Positions 7,367 through 19,900 of a stretch of 64,000 nucleotides of DNA are shown piece by piece. Source of the stretch: Verrucomicrobiota bacterium. Its GTDB lineage: Bacteria; Verrucomicrobiota; Verrucomicrobiia; Limisphaerales; UBA9464. The notes under the pieces were generated by a model. That model was not told the origin of the DNA. It made no database searches and saw nothing but the letters and a program-made list of their open reading frames with translations. Position numbers and translations under genes: made by a program. The stretch covers positions 62,001 through 126,000 of the forward strand of contig JAFLEF010000007.1 of NCBI GenBank assembly GCA_017309115.1, in the 5' to 3' direction. Position 1 is the first letter of the stretch. Every line of letters starts with the position of its first letter.

Positions 7367-10300
7367 TCATTCCGAGTCGCCCAGTAGGAACCGGAGGTCG
7401 TCGAGAGTCAGGGCCGACGCAAAGCGCTCTTCGCCCAACACTTCATCCGCCAGAGCGCTCTTGGTCTTTTGCAGCGTTCGAATTTTCTCCTCGATGCTGC
7501 CCTTGATGAGCAACCGATACGCCAGGATTTTGCGGGTCTGGCCAATCCGATGGGTCCGGTCGATGGCCTGATTCTCCACCGCCGGATTCCACCACGGATC
7601 AAACAGAACCACGTAGCTGGCGGCCGTCAGATTCAATCCCGCGCCGCCTGCCTTCAGGCTGATCAAAAACACTCCACCGCCTTCATGCGACTGAAAGTCT
7701 TTCACCAGGTCGCCCCGATTCTCCGTCTCGCCCGCGAGGTACCACTGCTTCCAACCCCGCTTCTCCAACGCCGGTTGGAGCAAGGCCAGGAGCCCCACGA
7801 ACTGGGAAAACACCAAGACTTTTTCGCCCTCTTCCAGCAGCGGTTCGAGGGTTTCCAGCAGTGCTTCGAACTTGGCGCCGGACTGCTTGGAATCCGGATG
7901 AATCAAACCGGGATGACAACAGATCTGCCGCAACCTCAGCAGGGACGTGAGGAAATGAAACCGCTGCTGATTGAAGGATTTCTCCGACTTCAGGGAGAGC
8001 AACGCCTGCTGGGCCAGTTTCAGCTCCGCCCGATACAGGGCGCGCTGTTCTCCCTCCAGTTCGCAATACAAGTCTTCCTCCACCCGATCCGGAAGTTCCC
8101 GCGCCACCTGAGCCTTGGTACGACGCAGCAAGAACGGTCGAACCCGGGCCGACAAACGGGTGCGGGCCAGCGGATCCTCCTTGGCATCGTACAATCGGCC
8201 AAAGCCATTCCGGCTACCCAGAACTCCCGGCATGGCGAACGACATCAGACTCCACAGATCCAGCAGCCGATTCTCGATCGGGGTGCCGGTCAGAATCAGC
8301 CGATAATCCGCCTTGAGTTTGCGGGCCACCTGAGTGGTTTGGGAGGAGGGGTTCTTGATGTTCTGACCCTCGTCGAGAATCACCGTCAGAAAGTCCACCG
8401 ACTCCCAGTGGGATTGGGCGGCCCGCAATTGGGCGTAGTTGATCACGTGAAGGTCCGCCGCAGCGATTCGGGTCGCCGCCTCGTCCTCGGACGCCTCCCG
8501 CCACAAGTGCACGCGCAGCTCGGGATAGAACCGTTCCGCCTCGGCTCGCCAGTTGTCCTGAACACTCTTGGGACACACCACCAGCGAAGGCCGACCTCGG
8601 CGTTCGGGTTTTGCTCCTTCGTGCCGCAACCAGGCCAGCCAGGTCAGGGTCTGGAGCGTCTTGCCCAATCCCATGTCATCTGCCAGCACCCCACCAAAGC
8701 CATTGGCGGCGAGATACGCCAGGAAATGAAATCCGTCCCGCTGATACGGGCGCAACTCTGCGCGAATGGCCGAAGGAATCTCCGGACTCACCCGGGCTCG
8801 CAGCTCCGACGCCCGACGTTCCACCAACTCGGCCGTCGCTTCCGGCAGCAAACGACGGGCGGAGGGATCCGACAATTGCAGCGCGTGCAACCGCTGGGGT
8901 TCCGCGCCGAGTTGCCGGGGTGTGAGGCCAATGCGGGCGAGATTCTTTTCTTCCTCCGACGAGACCTCGTAGTCCAACCGACGCCAGCGGTCTCCCAGCT
9001 TCACCCACGTTCCGCGGGCCGACACCAAGGCCTTAAGCTCCTCTGGCGTCAGACTGGTATCCTCCACCCGCACCACCACCCGCAAATCAAACCAGTCCGG
9101 ACCGGCTTCCGTCGCTTCCAGCCGCACGGTTCCGGCCAACTGACCTTCCCGGAGCGACGTCAGTTCCGGACAAAGGCGGAGCTGGGCCACCTCCGCGACC
9201 GAATCGAGAAAGCGCCGCATCATCTCCGGGAAATCGCGCGTTAGTTTCAGACTCCAACCCGGGCAGTAAGGTTCCGGCGTGAAGCCCGCCTCCCGCAACC
9301 GTTCCAACACCCGCTGGGCGTTGCTCGAATCCAGATGAACCTCGTCCGCCGATTCCCGACCTGACCCGCGCCACCCAGAAGGTTCCAACTTGTGGAGGTA
9401 GCTACCGTTCGGACCGGAAGCCACACCCGACGCTCGGCACATAATGGGACCGCCCGTTCGATCAATCTTCAAAGTTAGCGTGACGTTCAGGGTAACCACG
9501 CGAATCTTGGCGCGAACCTGCTCCGGGGGCGAAATCTGCGCCCACTGCAACAGCCGCATTCCCAAGCCTGACTCCACCACCCGTGCAGGAATCGCCTTTA
9601 GGTTTCCCGACGGAACGTCCACCGGAAAGGCTGGCGGACCCGGGAAGATTCCCGCCGCCGTTCGATAAAGGATCGGATTGCCCGCCAATTGCGCCTGAAT
9701 TGCCCCGACCGGTCGACCCTCGGGATCGACCAACTCGAGGGCATACGTGCCGCCATCCTGATTCGGCTCGCGCAACTGCCAGCGTAGGGGAGTCTCTGAA
9801 ATTTGGATTGGCTGCCCCGACTCATCGACGATGAGCTCCGCCGTGGACGGGGACTGTAGATTGGCGCTCAGCCAGCGCTGCAGGGGCAACGAATCGTCGT
9901 TCAACCGACCGTGGTGCCAATGGATCAGGAAGAAGGAATTCCAGAGGGCCGCCGCCGTCCCGCGAAGCGACTCCGACTCCCGGCGATGAAACGTATCAAT
10001 CTGGTTGTTCTTAAGCGCTCGCCACCCGCCCTCCCCTTCCTGGATCTCCGGTGTGACCTGACGTCCCGTCCAACGGAAACGAACCTGAAGACGCCGCTCC
10101 CTACCTTCCGTCGTTGAGGCCAGGGGCAACCGATCCAGCGCCTGCCGCCATTGAGCAAGTTCCCGTTCGTTCTTCTTTTTCTGGAGACTGGCCTCCAATC
10201 CCCGAGGCATCTCCAACGCTTGAAGCGAAGCGGGAATCACGTAACCCCGTTCGCGGGCGAGATCGGCCAAGAGAAACCAGAACTCAACCTCGGTCTCCGG

Positions 10301-10843
10301 GACTTCGGTAAAGCCTTCTAGTGGCTGGAAACTGGGAAGTCTTCCCGGCCAGCCCAATTGCCAAAGGTGCGTCTCCTGGAGATCGATTCCCTGACTGAAG
10401 ATTCGGAATAGTTTGGAAACATTTTCCAGAAACTGGGCCTCTGGTCTGGCCAGGGGCCGCCGCACCTGGGATCGAACGTAGTCCCGGATTCGCTCCGGGA
10501 CCGCTTCCGGCATTGGCTCCGTACCCGGAACAGAACGCGCTGGGGCCACCGTTCGCGGCTCGTCTTTGATCAACGCCGAACAAAGACTCAACCCGTGAAC
10601 GCAGGGAGTCTTCTTCCCGCACTCGCACTTCAGCTCCCAGAATTCCTCGATGGCGTCAAATCGAAGGGCGGGTTCGAAGCTTCCAATGTCATCCACTTCA
10701 GCCGTAGCCCAGGAGAAGTCTTCGGCCACGGTCAGCTTCGAGACCCCCCTTCGACCGACAATCGCCGCAGCTTTACGGACATCAGGCTTGCTCCCGCGCT
10801 GAAACCAGCCGTGAGCCGCAAACAGAAGCGGTTTTTCGTCCAT
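7367..10843 (-). CDS. SWIM zinc-finger SNF2-family DEAD/DEAH helicase
   Basis: A 1,158-residue SNF2-type ATPase. Near the N-terminus a SWIM zinc finger reads CECGKKTPCVH (Cys73, Cys75, Cys81, His83). A long middle region follows. The helicase core starts near residue 690 (RPYQRDGFHFLAYLAANG) with Walker A DDMGLGKT near 720, the DEAH-position box VILDEGQNIKN near 825, and SNF2 motifs ILTGTPIENRLLDLWSLM and RIGQTRKILAYRL (His1098). Bacterial SNF2 proteins of this kind move along duplex DNA and may act in transcription recycling or repair; the role here is not known. The start chosen is the ATG at 10843; an in-frame TTG at 10882 is the only alternative seen. No methylase or other defence gene is adjacent. 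Confidence 0.88.
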   Translation of the reverse strand: MDEKPLLFAAHGWFQRGSKPDVRKAAAIVGRRGVSKLTVAEDFSWATAEVDDIGSFEPALRFDAIEEFWELKCECGKKTPCVHGLSLCSALIKDEPRTVAPARSVPGTEPMPEAVPERIRDYVRSQVRRPLARPEAQFLENVSKLFRIFSQGIDLQETHLWQLGWPGRLPSFQPLEGFTEVPETEVEFWFLLADLARERGYVIPASLQALEMPRGLEASLQKKKNERELAQWRQALDRLPLASTTEGRERRLQVRFRWTGRQVTPEIQEGEGGWRALKNNQIDTFHRRESESLRGTAAALWNSFFLIHWHHGRLNDDSLPLQRWLSANLQSPSTAELIVDESGQPIQISETPLRWQLREPNQDGGTYALELVDPEGRPVGAIQAQLAGNPILYRTAAGIFPGPPAFPVDVPSGNLKAIPARVVESGLGMRLLQWAQISPPEQVRAKIRVVTLNVTLTLKIDRTGGPIMCRASGVASGPNGSYLHKLEPSGWRGSGRESADEVHLDSSNAQRVLERLREAGFTPEPYCPGWSLKLTRDFPEMMRRFLDSVAEVAQLRLCPELTSLREGQLAGTVRLEATEAGPDWFDLRVVVRVEDTSLTPEELKALVSARGTWVKLGDRWRRLDYEVSSEEEKNLARIGLTPRQLGAEPQRLHALQLSDPSARRLLPEATAELVERRASELRARVSPEIPSAIRAELRPYQRDGFHFLAYLAANGFGGVLADDMGLGKTLQTLTWLAWLRHEGAKPERRGRPSLVVCPKSVQDNWRAEAERFYPELRVHLWREASEDEAATRIAAADLHVINYAQLRAAQSHWESVDFLTVILDEGQNIKNPSSQTTQVARKLKADYRLILTGTPIENRLLDLWSLMSFAMPGVLGSRNGFGRLYDAKEDPLARTRLSARVRPFLLRRTKAQVARELPDRVEEDLYCELEGEQRALYRAELKLAQQALLSLKSEKSFNQQRFHFLTSLLRLRQICCHPGLIHPDSKQSGAKFEALLETLEPLLEEGEKVLVFSQFVGLLALLQPALEKRGWKQWYLAGETENRGDLVKDFQSHEGGGVFLISLKAGGAGLNLTAASYVVLFDPWWNPAVENQAIDRTHRIGQTRKILAYRLLIKGSIEEKIRTLQKTKSALADEVLGEERFASALTLDDLRFLLGDSE

Positions 10844-10917
10844 TCGTCCGGGGAGGTTTCTCGAAGTCCGCCCCGGAAACAATTCTGCAGCTCAGGTAAC
10901 CGGCACCCCGAACCCGA

Positions 10918-13900
10918 TCACGGCAGCAACCGAATCCGGTAGTGGCGTTCGTTCCGACCCGAAATCAGCGGATCCCGCACGGTCACGGGAGCCCCGGTTC
11001 CCACGACGTCCTGCCAGAAGGTCCAGGTCGGTGCGGTCAGGTCGGCTTGGAATTCCACCCGATACGTTCGTCCCACCTGGGTCTGCCAGCGCAGGACCAT
11101 CGCCGTTCCGTCGAGTTCCGCCGCCAGAGTTCCCAGCGGCGCCGGGAGATCCGTACCAGGGGTCGGTTCGGTCCAGCGACTCGCGCCCGCTGGCCGCTCG
11201 AGATCCGGCACCGCCGCGCGATCGGCCGCCGCGTCGAAGTACCGCAGATAGTCCACCACCGCGACACCGCCCGGTTGAGTGCGGCTCAGCAACACCACGC
11301 CCGTGCTCGCATTCAAACGGAAGGAGGTGTGCCACTCCGTTTCGGTTCCGGCCTGACCGTCCGCAAACACCACCACCCGACTGTTCGGGGGCAGCGTGGC
11401 GCCCGCCGGAAAGCTCCAGCGATTGAGTTGGGCTACGGAGTCGCTCAGGAACCAGCCCTCCAGACTCACCGGTTCCGAACCCAGATTGGCCAATTCCAAC
11501 CACGGTTCGCGCTGGCCATTCGAGTTGGTGATTCCGGTCTGATTGAGCGGCACAATTTCGGTCAGATAAACCGAGGGGAACTCCGGCAGCTCCAGAACCA
11601 CGTTGTTGGGCTCACCCGGAGTGAAGGGCACCACGTTGCCGCCCTCTAGCCGGAGCGAGGCGCCAAAGACGATGTCGGAACTTCCCACATTGTTCTGATG
11701 CACCTCCACCGCCAGTACGTTGACCCCGGATCGCAGGGCGGTGGCCGGAAGCGTGAAGGGTCCGGTGATCGTGGCATCGCTAACCAAGTCCGCCGGGGTG
11801 TTGAAGTCCACGACCACATCGGCCGGGATATTCTGCCGGAACACTTCCTGGCCGTTCAGATAGAACACCGCGCCGTCGTCGAGAATGGTGTTCAGGATCA
11901 ATTGGGCTCCGGACGGAACCGCCGGAATGACGAACGCTGTCCGGAAGTAGTAGGTGCTTTGGCCAATGTTCAGCGGGGTCCCCTTGGGAGCAGGCAACTC
12001 AGCCGATTCCACGTACAACAGACCATTCCCCGTCGGCCAGGAGGCGTCATTGAACGACTCCGAACGCCACGCGACATCGAGCGGCCCGGACTGGTAGTAG
12101 CGCCACGATTGCGTGAAGGCGACCAGGTCGCGCGGACCGTTGTAGCTGGCCGAGGCCGACCAGTTACCCACCCGCTGTGAATCCCTCCGCACGTCCACCA
12201 GTTGCAGCGCAGCGCCGCCTCCATTCGCAGCGGCCGGCCAGGGCTGTTCCGCTTCGAACCGAATTTCGTTCAGCACCAGATCGGCCGCACCACCGGTTCC
12301 CGGACGAATCAACCGCAACACATCGCCCGCCAACGTCGGTGTCCCGGTCCAGACGCCTGCCAGGGTCGGCTTGTTGCCGTAGGTGGAACGGAACACCGTG
12401 CCATTCCGGGCCACGCAGACCATGGCCTCAGGGCCCAGGATGAAGTCAGCCGGGAACGTGAAGTTGAGGTTGAGTCCGGTCAGGCGAAGCCCACCCAGAT
12501 TCCACGGCGTCACCGCCGACGGATTCACCACTTCGAGGTATTCAGCCCCGGCCACCGCGGGCCGATACATGATCTCCTGAATCGTCACCCGGAAGCGGGG
12601 TTGAACCGTGATGGAGAATGTCTGACTGCCACTCAATCCACCCGGGCCGTTGTCCGTCACTACGACCGTGATGGGTTGCACCTTGGCGCCGGTGTCATCG
12701 GGAATCGTCCAAGTGAACACGCCCGTCACCGGATCAATCGCCGCCCCTGCCGGAGCCCCTGCTCCGAGGGAGTACAACAGGGATTGAGCGGGTCGATCCG
12801 GATCAATTCCGCGGGCCGTGAACGTCACGGTCTGCCCTTCCTCCGCCGTCCAGTCGGACAGAGCCTCCAACCGCGGCGCTTGATTCTGTTCCAGCACGGT
12901 GATCCCGAGGGAGTACTGATCGCTCAGGGCAGTTCCGAAGGTTTGGGTCACACGAATCACGACCAACTGGCTGCCCGGACCATCATCCTCGGTGGTTGCC
13001 CAGGTCAGAACTCCGGTCACGGCATCAATCCGCGCCGCCGCCGGCGCACCCGCCGCCAAACTGAACCGCAGGCCGGACGCCTGGCTGTCCAAGTCCGTAG
13101 CCGTGTTGGTCACCACGACCGTCTCGCCCTCAGTCACGATCACCGGGGACAGCACGGTGATGACCGGCGGATTGTCCACTTCCCGAACCGTGACGCGGAA
13201 GGAGCGGTCCGTGCTGAGCGCCGTTTCCGCGGTTCCGTCCGACACCCGGACCGTCAGCGTGTATTCGCCAGGCCCCTGGGCTTCGGTGGGGGTCCAGGAA
13301 AACTCTCCAGTGGCTTCCGAGAGAACCGCGCCGGCCGGCGGGTTCACCAACCGATACACCAGCGCTTGCGCCGGCAGATCCGGATCAGTCGCCGTTACGG
13401 TGAAGCTGAGCGCGGAACCTTCGTCCACCAACCGATCCACTAGCACCGGTACCTGCGGCGGAAGATTCACTTCGGAAACCGTTACCGTGATCCGTTCCAA
13501 GTCCTGCCGCGACGGCGTGCCCGAGTCATTGACCCGAACGGCGAAACTGTACACTCCGGGTCCCTGAAGTTCCGTGGGCTGCCACGTCAAAACGCCCAGC
13601 GACGAATCAATGGTCGCTCCCGGTGGCGCATCCGCACTTAGACTAAAGGTGAGCCGCTGTCCGGCGTCCGGATCCGTGGCCTGCACCGTGATGTTCAGCA
13701 GACTGCCTTCCGCCACCGACTGATTGCCAATCGGAGCCAAAACGGGCGGCAGGTTGCCTCCAGCGATGGCGTTGCCGGCGCGCGGAGTCGGCGTGTCGAG
13801 TTCCAACAACGGCCCGGTGTCACCATCCGGATAGCGTCCTTGCGACACATCGTTGCGCTGCGCGCCAAAGCTCACGCTGTCCACCAACTCGCCGTTGGGA

Positions 13901-16900
13901 TCGAACAAACCAATCTGTTCGCCATCCAGACTCAGCCGGAAGCTGGTATGAAGGTCGCCATTGGCCACGGCATTCTGGGCCGACTCGCCGTCAGCCCAGA
14001 CCAACAGGAAGCCGCCCGGCGCAATCGTGACTCCGGCCGGAATTCGGAACTGATTCCAGTTCACGAGCGAATCGGTGAGGAAATAACCAGACAGGTCCAC
14101 CGCCGCCGAACCCGCATTGTAGAGTTCGATCCAGTCCTCGAAGTTGTTGTCCGCCGGATCCGCCAAGGTGTTGGAATTGCCGGCCATGAATTCATTGATG
14201 GTCACCTGAACCTCGGAGACAGCGGGATTGTTGGCCGCGCCCGGGGTCACAAACTGGAACTGCCGCCGCTGCCGGGGTTCGCCATCCGGATAGGATCCCT
14301 GGCTGCGATTGGCCGCGATCAGGCCGTAGTCCAGGTAGTCCATGACTGCCGGGACCTGCGATGGGCCTTGCCGCCGGACCAACCCGACGAAGCCGTTGGT
14401 GGCGCTCAGACGGAAGGTGGTGTGCAGCGAACCGGCCGCGGTCTGCTCCGGCTGACCATCCGCCCACACCACCAGGAATGCCCCTGGATCGAGCATCGTG
14501 CCGGCGGGAAACGCCCACTGCGTGAGGTTCGTCGTTTGGTGCGTGAGGAAGAAGGCGCCGAGGTCGAGGCGGTTGGTGCCGCTGTTGTACAGTTCGATGA
14601 AGGGTTCGCGCTGACCAACGTTGTCGAGCGGTCCGGTCAGGTTGACGGGCAGAACCTCGTTGATCCACAGCAGCGGAAACGCCTCCAGCGTCGCCCGCAC
14701 GGAATTCGCCGCCCCGGGCGTGGCCCGATTGGCGGCGGCCGTGGCGGTCGTGGCCCAGTTGCCGACCCGCCAGGTATCCCGGGTGGGATCCACCACCTGC
14801 AGGGAGGGACCGAAGCCCGCGGCGTTGGTCGGCCACGGGGGAAGATTGCTGTAACGCACATCGGCCAGAACCACGTCGTTGGTTCCACCCGTAGGATCGG
14901 GACGAACCAGGGCCAGCGTCTCGCCGTCATTGTCGAGATTACCCGGGAACACTCCGAACAAACTCACCCCCGCCCCATAGGCCGCGGCAAATCCCGCCGC
15001 ATCCCGGGCCAGGACCAAATACCCACCGGCCGGGATGACTGCGCCGTCCGGGAACGTGTAGCCGACGCCGTCGAGGCGATGGCCGGAAAGATTGAAGGGG
15101 GTGGTCGGAGCCGTGTTGTGCAACTCGAGGAACGAGGCGGCCGGGGCCAGCGAATCATACTGAATCTCGTTGATCACCACGAAGTCCTCCGGCTTCGGCA
15201 AGGTGCCGGTGGAGATCACGGTGAGCGTGTCCGAAAGACCCGGAATGGGACGACCCAATCGGTCGACCCCGGCAATCACCAGCACATTGGTCGGCGAGGT
15301 CAGCGGAACGGTCATCTGCCAACGGGTGAAGTCCGTCCACGTGACCGGATACATCAGGCCGTTCACCGTCAGCGACGTCAGCGCCAGCGGCGCCGAACCG
15401 GTCAGGGTCACCGAGGATCCCCCGGTGGTTAGGTCGTTCCCGCCGTTGGTCAAAATCTCCAGCGCATTCACGTCCGCCGCCGCCAAGGCGTTCAGAATGG
15501 TCTGCCGCCGCACGGCCAGATAATTCTTCGCCCCTTCGTTGGAGGTGCTGGGAACGCCGTTCTGCCGGAGCACTTCTGCCCGGGAGTCTGCCTCCTCCGC
15601 CACGCGCTCGGGCAAGAGCGGGCCGTTGACCGCGTCGAGATACGCTTGCCAGAGCCGACGCCGGATCGCCGGGGTGTCAAACATCACATTGATCACGGGA
15701 TCCCCTGCCCCCCACAACGCATCGGTGGGACCGTTCCCGCCGCCATCGAGCGCGAAATCCACGTCCCAGGAAAACAGCTTCCACGTCTGCCCATCCCGCT
15801 TGTAGGCGTACATGTTCTTGCCCCGGCCCATGCCGTAAGAGTCCCAGTTTCCGACAATCCGCTGAAAGGCAAAGGTGCGCATCCACTGATCGACATCCAC
15901 GGTGTTGAAGACGCGATTTACGTAGGTGGCGCCACTGATGTTCACCGCCTCGACCAATTGCAGGAGGTTGGTCATGTCATTGGCGGATCGTTCCACCGCA
16001 CGCTTCCGCCAACTCCACCGGTAGCGGGCCGGTTTCAGCGGCGCGTTGGCCTGATCGGGCGGTGTCGTGAAGCGCTGCAGGGTGGCGTCCACGTTGCTGA
16101 AGCTGGTGCCGTCGTCCTGAAACTCGAACCAGTCTTCGATCTTATAGAGGTCCGGCCGATCGCCTTCGGAAAAGAAGCGTTCGGAGTATTCCCCGTTGGG
16201 TTCCTCGGAATCCTCCATCACGTCCCGGAACAGTTCCCCATTGCGAAACAGGCGCACGTAACGCCGATGCAAATAGGCCGCGCCAATGCCCCGGGCGACC
16301 GAGAAGCACACTTGTTCCCGCAGGTTGGTGGTGTCGCCCCCGTTGTTCCCGGTAGAGGTCAGCGCCAGTTCGTCCGTGCCCAGCAGCGGCTGGTCCTTCG
16401 GCAAGGCCACATACCAGTCCCCGCCCCCGCCCTTGAACGGACTGCCCTTGTCCTTGAAGCCGGCGGCGTAAATCACCCGGGAACCGCCGTACACAAAGGT
16501 GAGGTCCCGATAGAGGTTGTTGAGGGCTGACGATTGATTGCGAAGGTTCTCCGTCGCCACCGTGCTCCACAGGTGGTAGTGCTCGAAAGTTCCAAACGGC
16601 TGAGGATCACCCCAGCGAATCAGACATTCCCGCGCCGGAGCCTCTGCCGGAAACCGAGTTGTCACCGGCACGCCCGCGCCGTCCGTCGCCTCTACCCGAA
16701 ATGCGATCAGGGTGCCCGCACTACGACCGTTCACCGTTCCGCTGTAAACCCCGTCGCCCGGCACGGCATCCCCGGCCGTGCCATCGTCACGCAGCGTGAC
16801 GGACACCGCCGTGCCCACGCCATCCACCCGCCCAACCAACCGCACCGTAGCCACGCCATCCGGATCGCTCACCCGGGCCGTCACCACCGCCGGCTGGCTC

Positions 16901-19900
16901 GCCGCGGGCAGCGCCGGAGCATGGGAAACGTCGAAGATGGCCGGACCCGCGTTGTTCACCCGGCGGCTGTTCACTAGTCCCGGCGTGCCCAGATTCGGCG
17001 GCACCGTCAGGGAGGCCGGCAATTCCAGCCAGTTGCCCCGAAGCCGGAACAACATCTCCGGCCAGCCCGTGATCCAACGGACCCGAGCCCGAATGGTGGC
17101 GGTGTCTCCCTCCGTCAATCCCGAGGATAGATCCGTGCGAATCCGGTTGAAGCCCGTGTCGCCGCGACCTTGGGTCCGCACTCGCAGCGAGCGCGTGCCA
17201 GCATCCGCCCCACCCACTTGAATCACCGACTCCGCGTGGTTGCCCTGGAAGGTCCAGCCCGTAGCCGTCGCTCCGGAAACCTGTTCGAAGCCGGCATTGG
17301 AAACGAGATTCCCACCCACGCCCGGCTCCATCACTTCCACGGAATCCACCAACGCTTCGCCGCCGCCCTGCAGCGTGATCTGAAGCTGATCCGGCGGGAA
17401 ATTGAAGTTGCCGTTGTCCAAACGTCCGGTGACTTCCACGGTGGTCCAGACGCCCTTCGTGGATTCGTCGGAATCCGCCCAGTTTGCGCCGCGCAGCAGA
17501 TCGGCTTGCGGATCGATCAGTTCCAGACTCGACCCGCCTCCATCGGCCCAGCGCCCCCACTGACCGCCATCGGCATAGGTCACCTCGGCGACGTCAATCA
17601 AGATTCGCGTACTGGTCACCACACCTAGTTCGTTGGTCGAGAGCAGTTCGTCCGGCCGGGCTAGCGCCACCCGCTCGCCACCGTTGGCTAGCGTCCCGGA
17701 GTATCCGCCAAACGTGTTCTGAGCAGTCAGATGCCCGTGCTTGGTCCGCAACTGCGTCGGATTCTTCGCCACGACCAAATACCCTCCCGGGGCCAAAACC
17801 ACACCACTGGGAAACCGATAGCTGATGCCGCTGGTGAACTCCCAGTCACCCAGATCCACCGTCGCGGAACTGCGGTTGAACAGTTCGACGTACTCGTCGT
17901 CGTCCGACTCGCTGATCGGATGGTACATGAGCTCATTGATCACGATGTCGTGGGGACGCCACGTGGCATTGGCGACTCCTGGCGTCGGCTGGCTCAATCG
18001 TCGAATCTCCGAAGCGCCATCCGGCTGCCGTCCCGAGCTCACACCGTTCTCCTGTCCGCCAAAGCGAATGGCATCGATCACGCGGGTCCCTGCGGGATTC
18101 ACCAGAAACAGAGACTCCCCGGCCGCGCTCAGGCGGAACCCGAGTTGGTTTTGATCGAACACCAGATATCCCCGAGCCGGGAGGGTGCTTCCCGCTGGGA
18201 TCCGAAAGCGGTTGGTGGAGATGGAATCCGTAAGAACGCAGCCGGACAGATCCAGAGGGGCCGCAGTACGGTTATAGAGTTCCACGAAGTCCAGCTGCGG
18301 ATCGTCGGTGTGGGCCAGGAATTCGTTGATCACGACGCCCGCCAGAGGTTGGGCTTCCAGAACCTCCGGTCCGCCCGGACTTCCCCCGATGCGTTCACTG
18401 GCCGCCCAGGCCCGAGCGTCGGACGGTCCATAGCTCGGACGGACGAGGCTCAGCGAATGTCCGGTACCATCCGGAGCCACCGGCCAGGGAGCAGTCGTGC
18501 CGTAGTTCAGCCGAAACAATACATCCCCCTGACGCGCCCTCAGGGCGAATTCGCCCCCCTCGTTCGGCAAGCGTCCCGTATAGGGTCCGAGAATCTGAGT
18601 CAGGCCCGTCACCTGCCGGAGGTCGGTGGGATTAGCCGCCACCACCAGGAATTCACCGGCCCGCAGCCGGGTGCCTTCGGGAAAGGTGTAGGCGACTTCA
18701 CCGATCAATTGAGCTCCCGACAAGTCCTCGGCAATGGAGCCCGCGTTGTAGAGCTCGATGAACTCCAATTGTCGACCGGAATCGTCCGCCCGCGGATGGT
18801 ACATCAACTCCGACACCACCAATCCGGACGAACGGACAAACGGTCCCAGGGGTTCGCGATCCCGGTTGAAGGTTCCCACCGTGGTGCTGGTCACTGGACC
18901 CAAGTTCCGAAACTGCGCCGTGGTCGTGGTCGTTGCTTCCTGGCTCGACACCGCCATTCCGAAAAACGCCGTGGCCGGAAAGCCCGGCAGGGAAACGCTC
19001 CCGAGTTGGGTCCAGGTCTGGCCGTCCAGACTGGCAAAGCCGGTGAACACCGGTCCCACCCGACGGAGACGCAGCCACGTTTGCGGATAGTTCACCGGGT
19101 ACCCGCCGCTGATCGATGCCTGAACGGAATCCGTTCCCACCGTCGACCGGGATTCAAAGAAGCATCCGAGCTGGGCGGATGACGCGAAGACCGCGGCGAA
19201 ACGAGCATTGGCCGCCGCCGATTCCCGCACCATCAAACCGGCATGGACAAACGGATCGGTGACCGTCACTCCCGCCACCCGGGTCTGGAGATCGAAGTCC
19301 CCGGTCCGGGTCTCGGACGCAAATTGGAACTGATCCTGGCCTGCTCCGAGATTCTGGCCGCCGCCGGTGACATCGAACTCGGTGGCGCTGCGGCGGACCA
19401 CCGACCCGGCGACCGCCCCACCAATCTCGGACGGTGTGTATTCCAGGGCCGGAAAGGTGAGTGAACTGTTCGCCGCGATGACGTTGGGCAACGCGGCCCG
19501 ATCCGTAACCCGGTTGACGGTCAAGGTGTATACCTGACCAAACGTCAGCGCCGAAACCCCCAGCGTGACTTCCCGACCATCGGCCGACAGCACCGCACTC
19601 TCCACCAGCACGCCCCCGGACAGGGCGTAGTTCCCCGGAGTCTGCGCCCGACTGAGTTCCAGGGGTTCGCTAAACCGGACCCGAAGCGAATGGGCACTGC
19701 GATTCTCGGCGAAGATCAGGACGGGTACCGTCGTGTCAGGCGTAACTGTCAAGGTAGCATCGGCGGACACCGCCCCGCCCAACTGATTGGTCAATACCAC
19801 GGAAAATCGGGCCAGATGGTCGCTCATCTGCACCGGACCGAACTCGAGGATGCTGTTCGTAGCCCCGGGTAGATTGACGCCATTTCGACGCCACTGGAAG

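Noticed and set aside
7469-9244. A 591-codon open frame on the plus strand
   Set aside because: It lies fully antisense to the SNF2 helicase, is rich in Arg, Gln, His and Pro, and has no family features. Long antisense frames are expected in GC-rich genes. The same holds for frames at 13840-15432, 17731-19182 and 43540-44337, and for 38159-39940 on the minus strand.
7367-10843. SNF2 helicase as part of a defence island (DISARM-like)
   Set aside because: No methylase, PLD, DUF1998 or other defence gene is adjacent; the neighbours are murJ and a surface protein. The SWIM finger fits ordinary bacterial SNF2 proteins.
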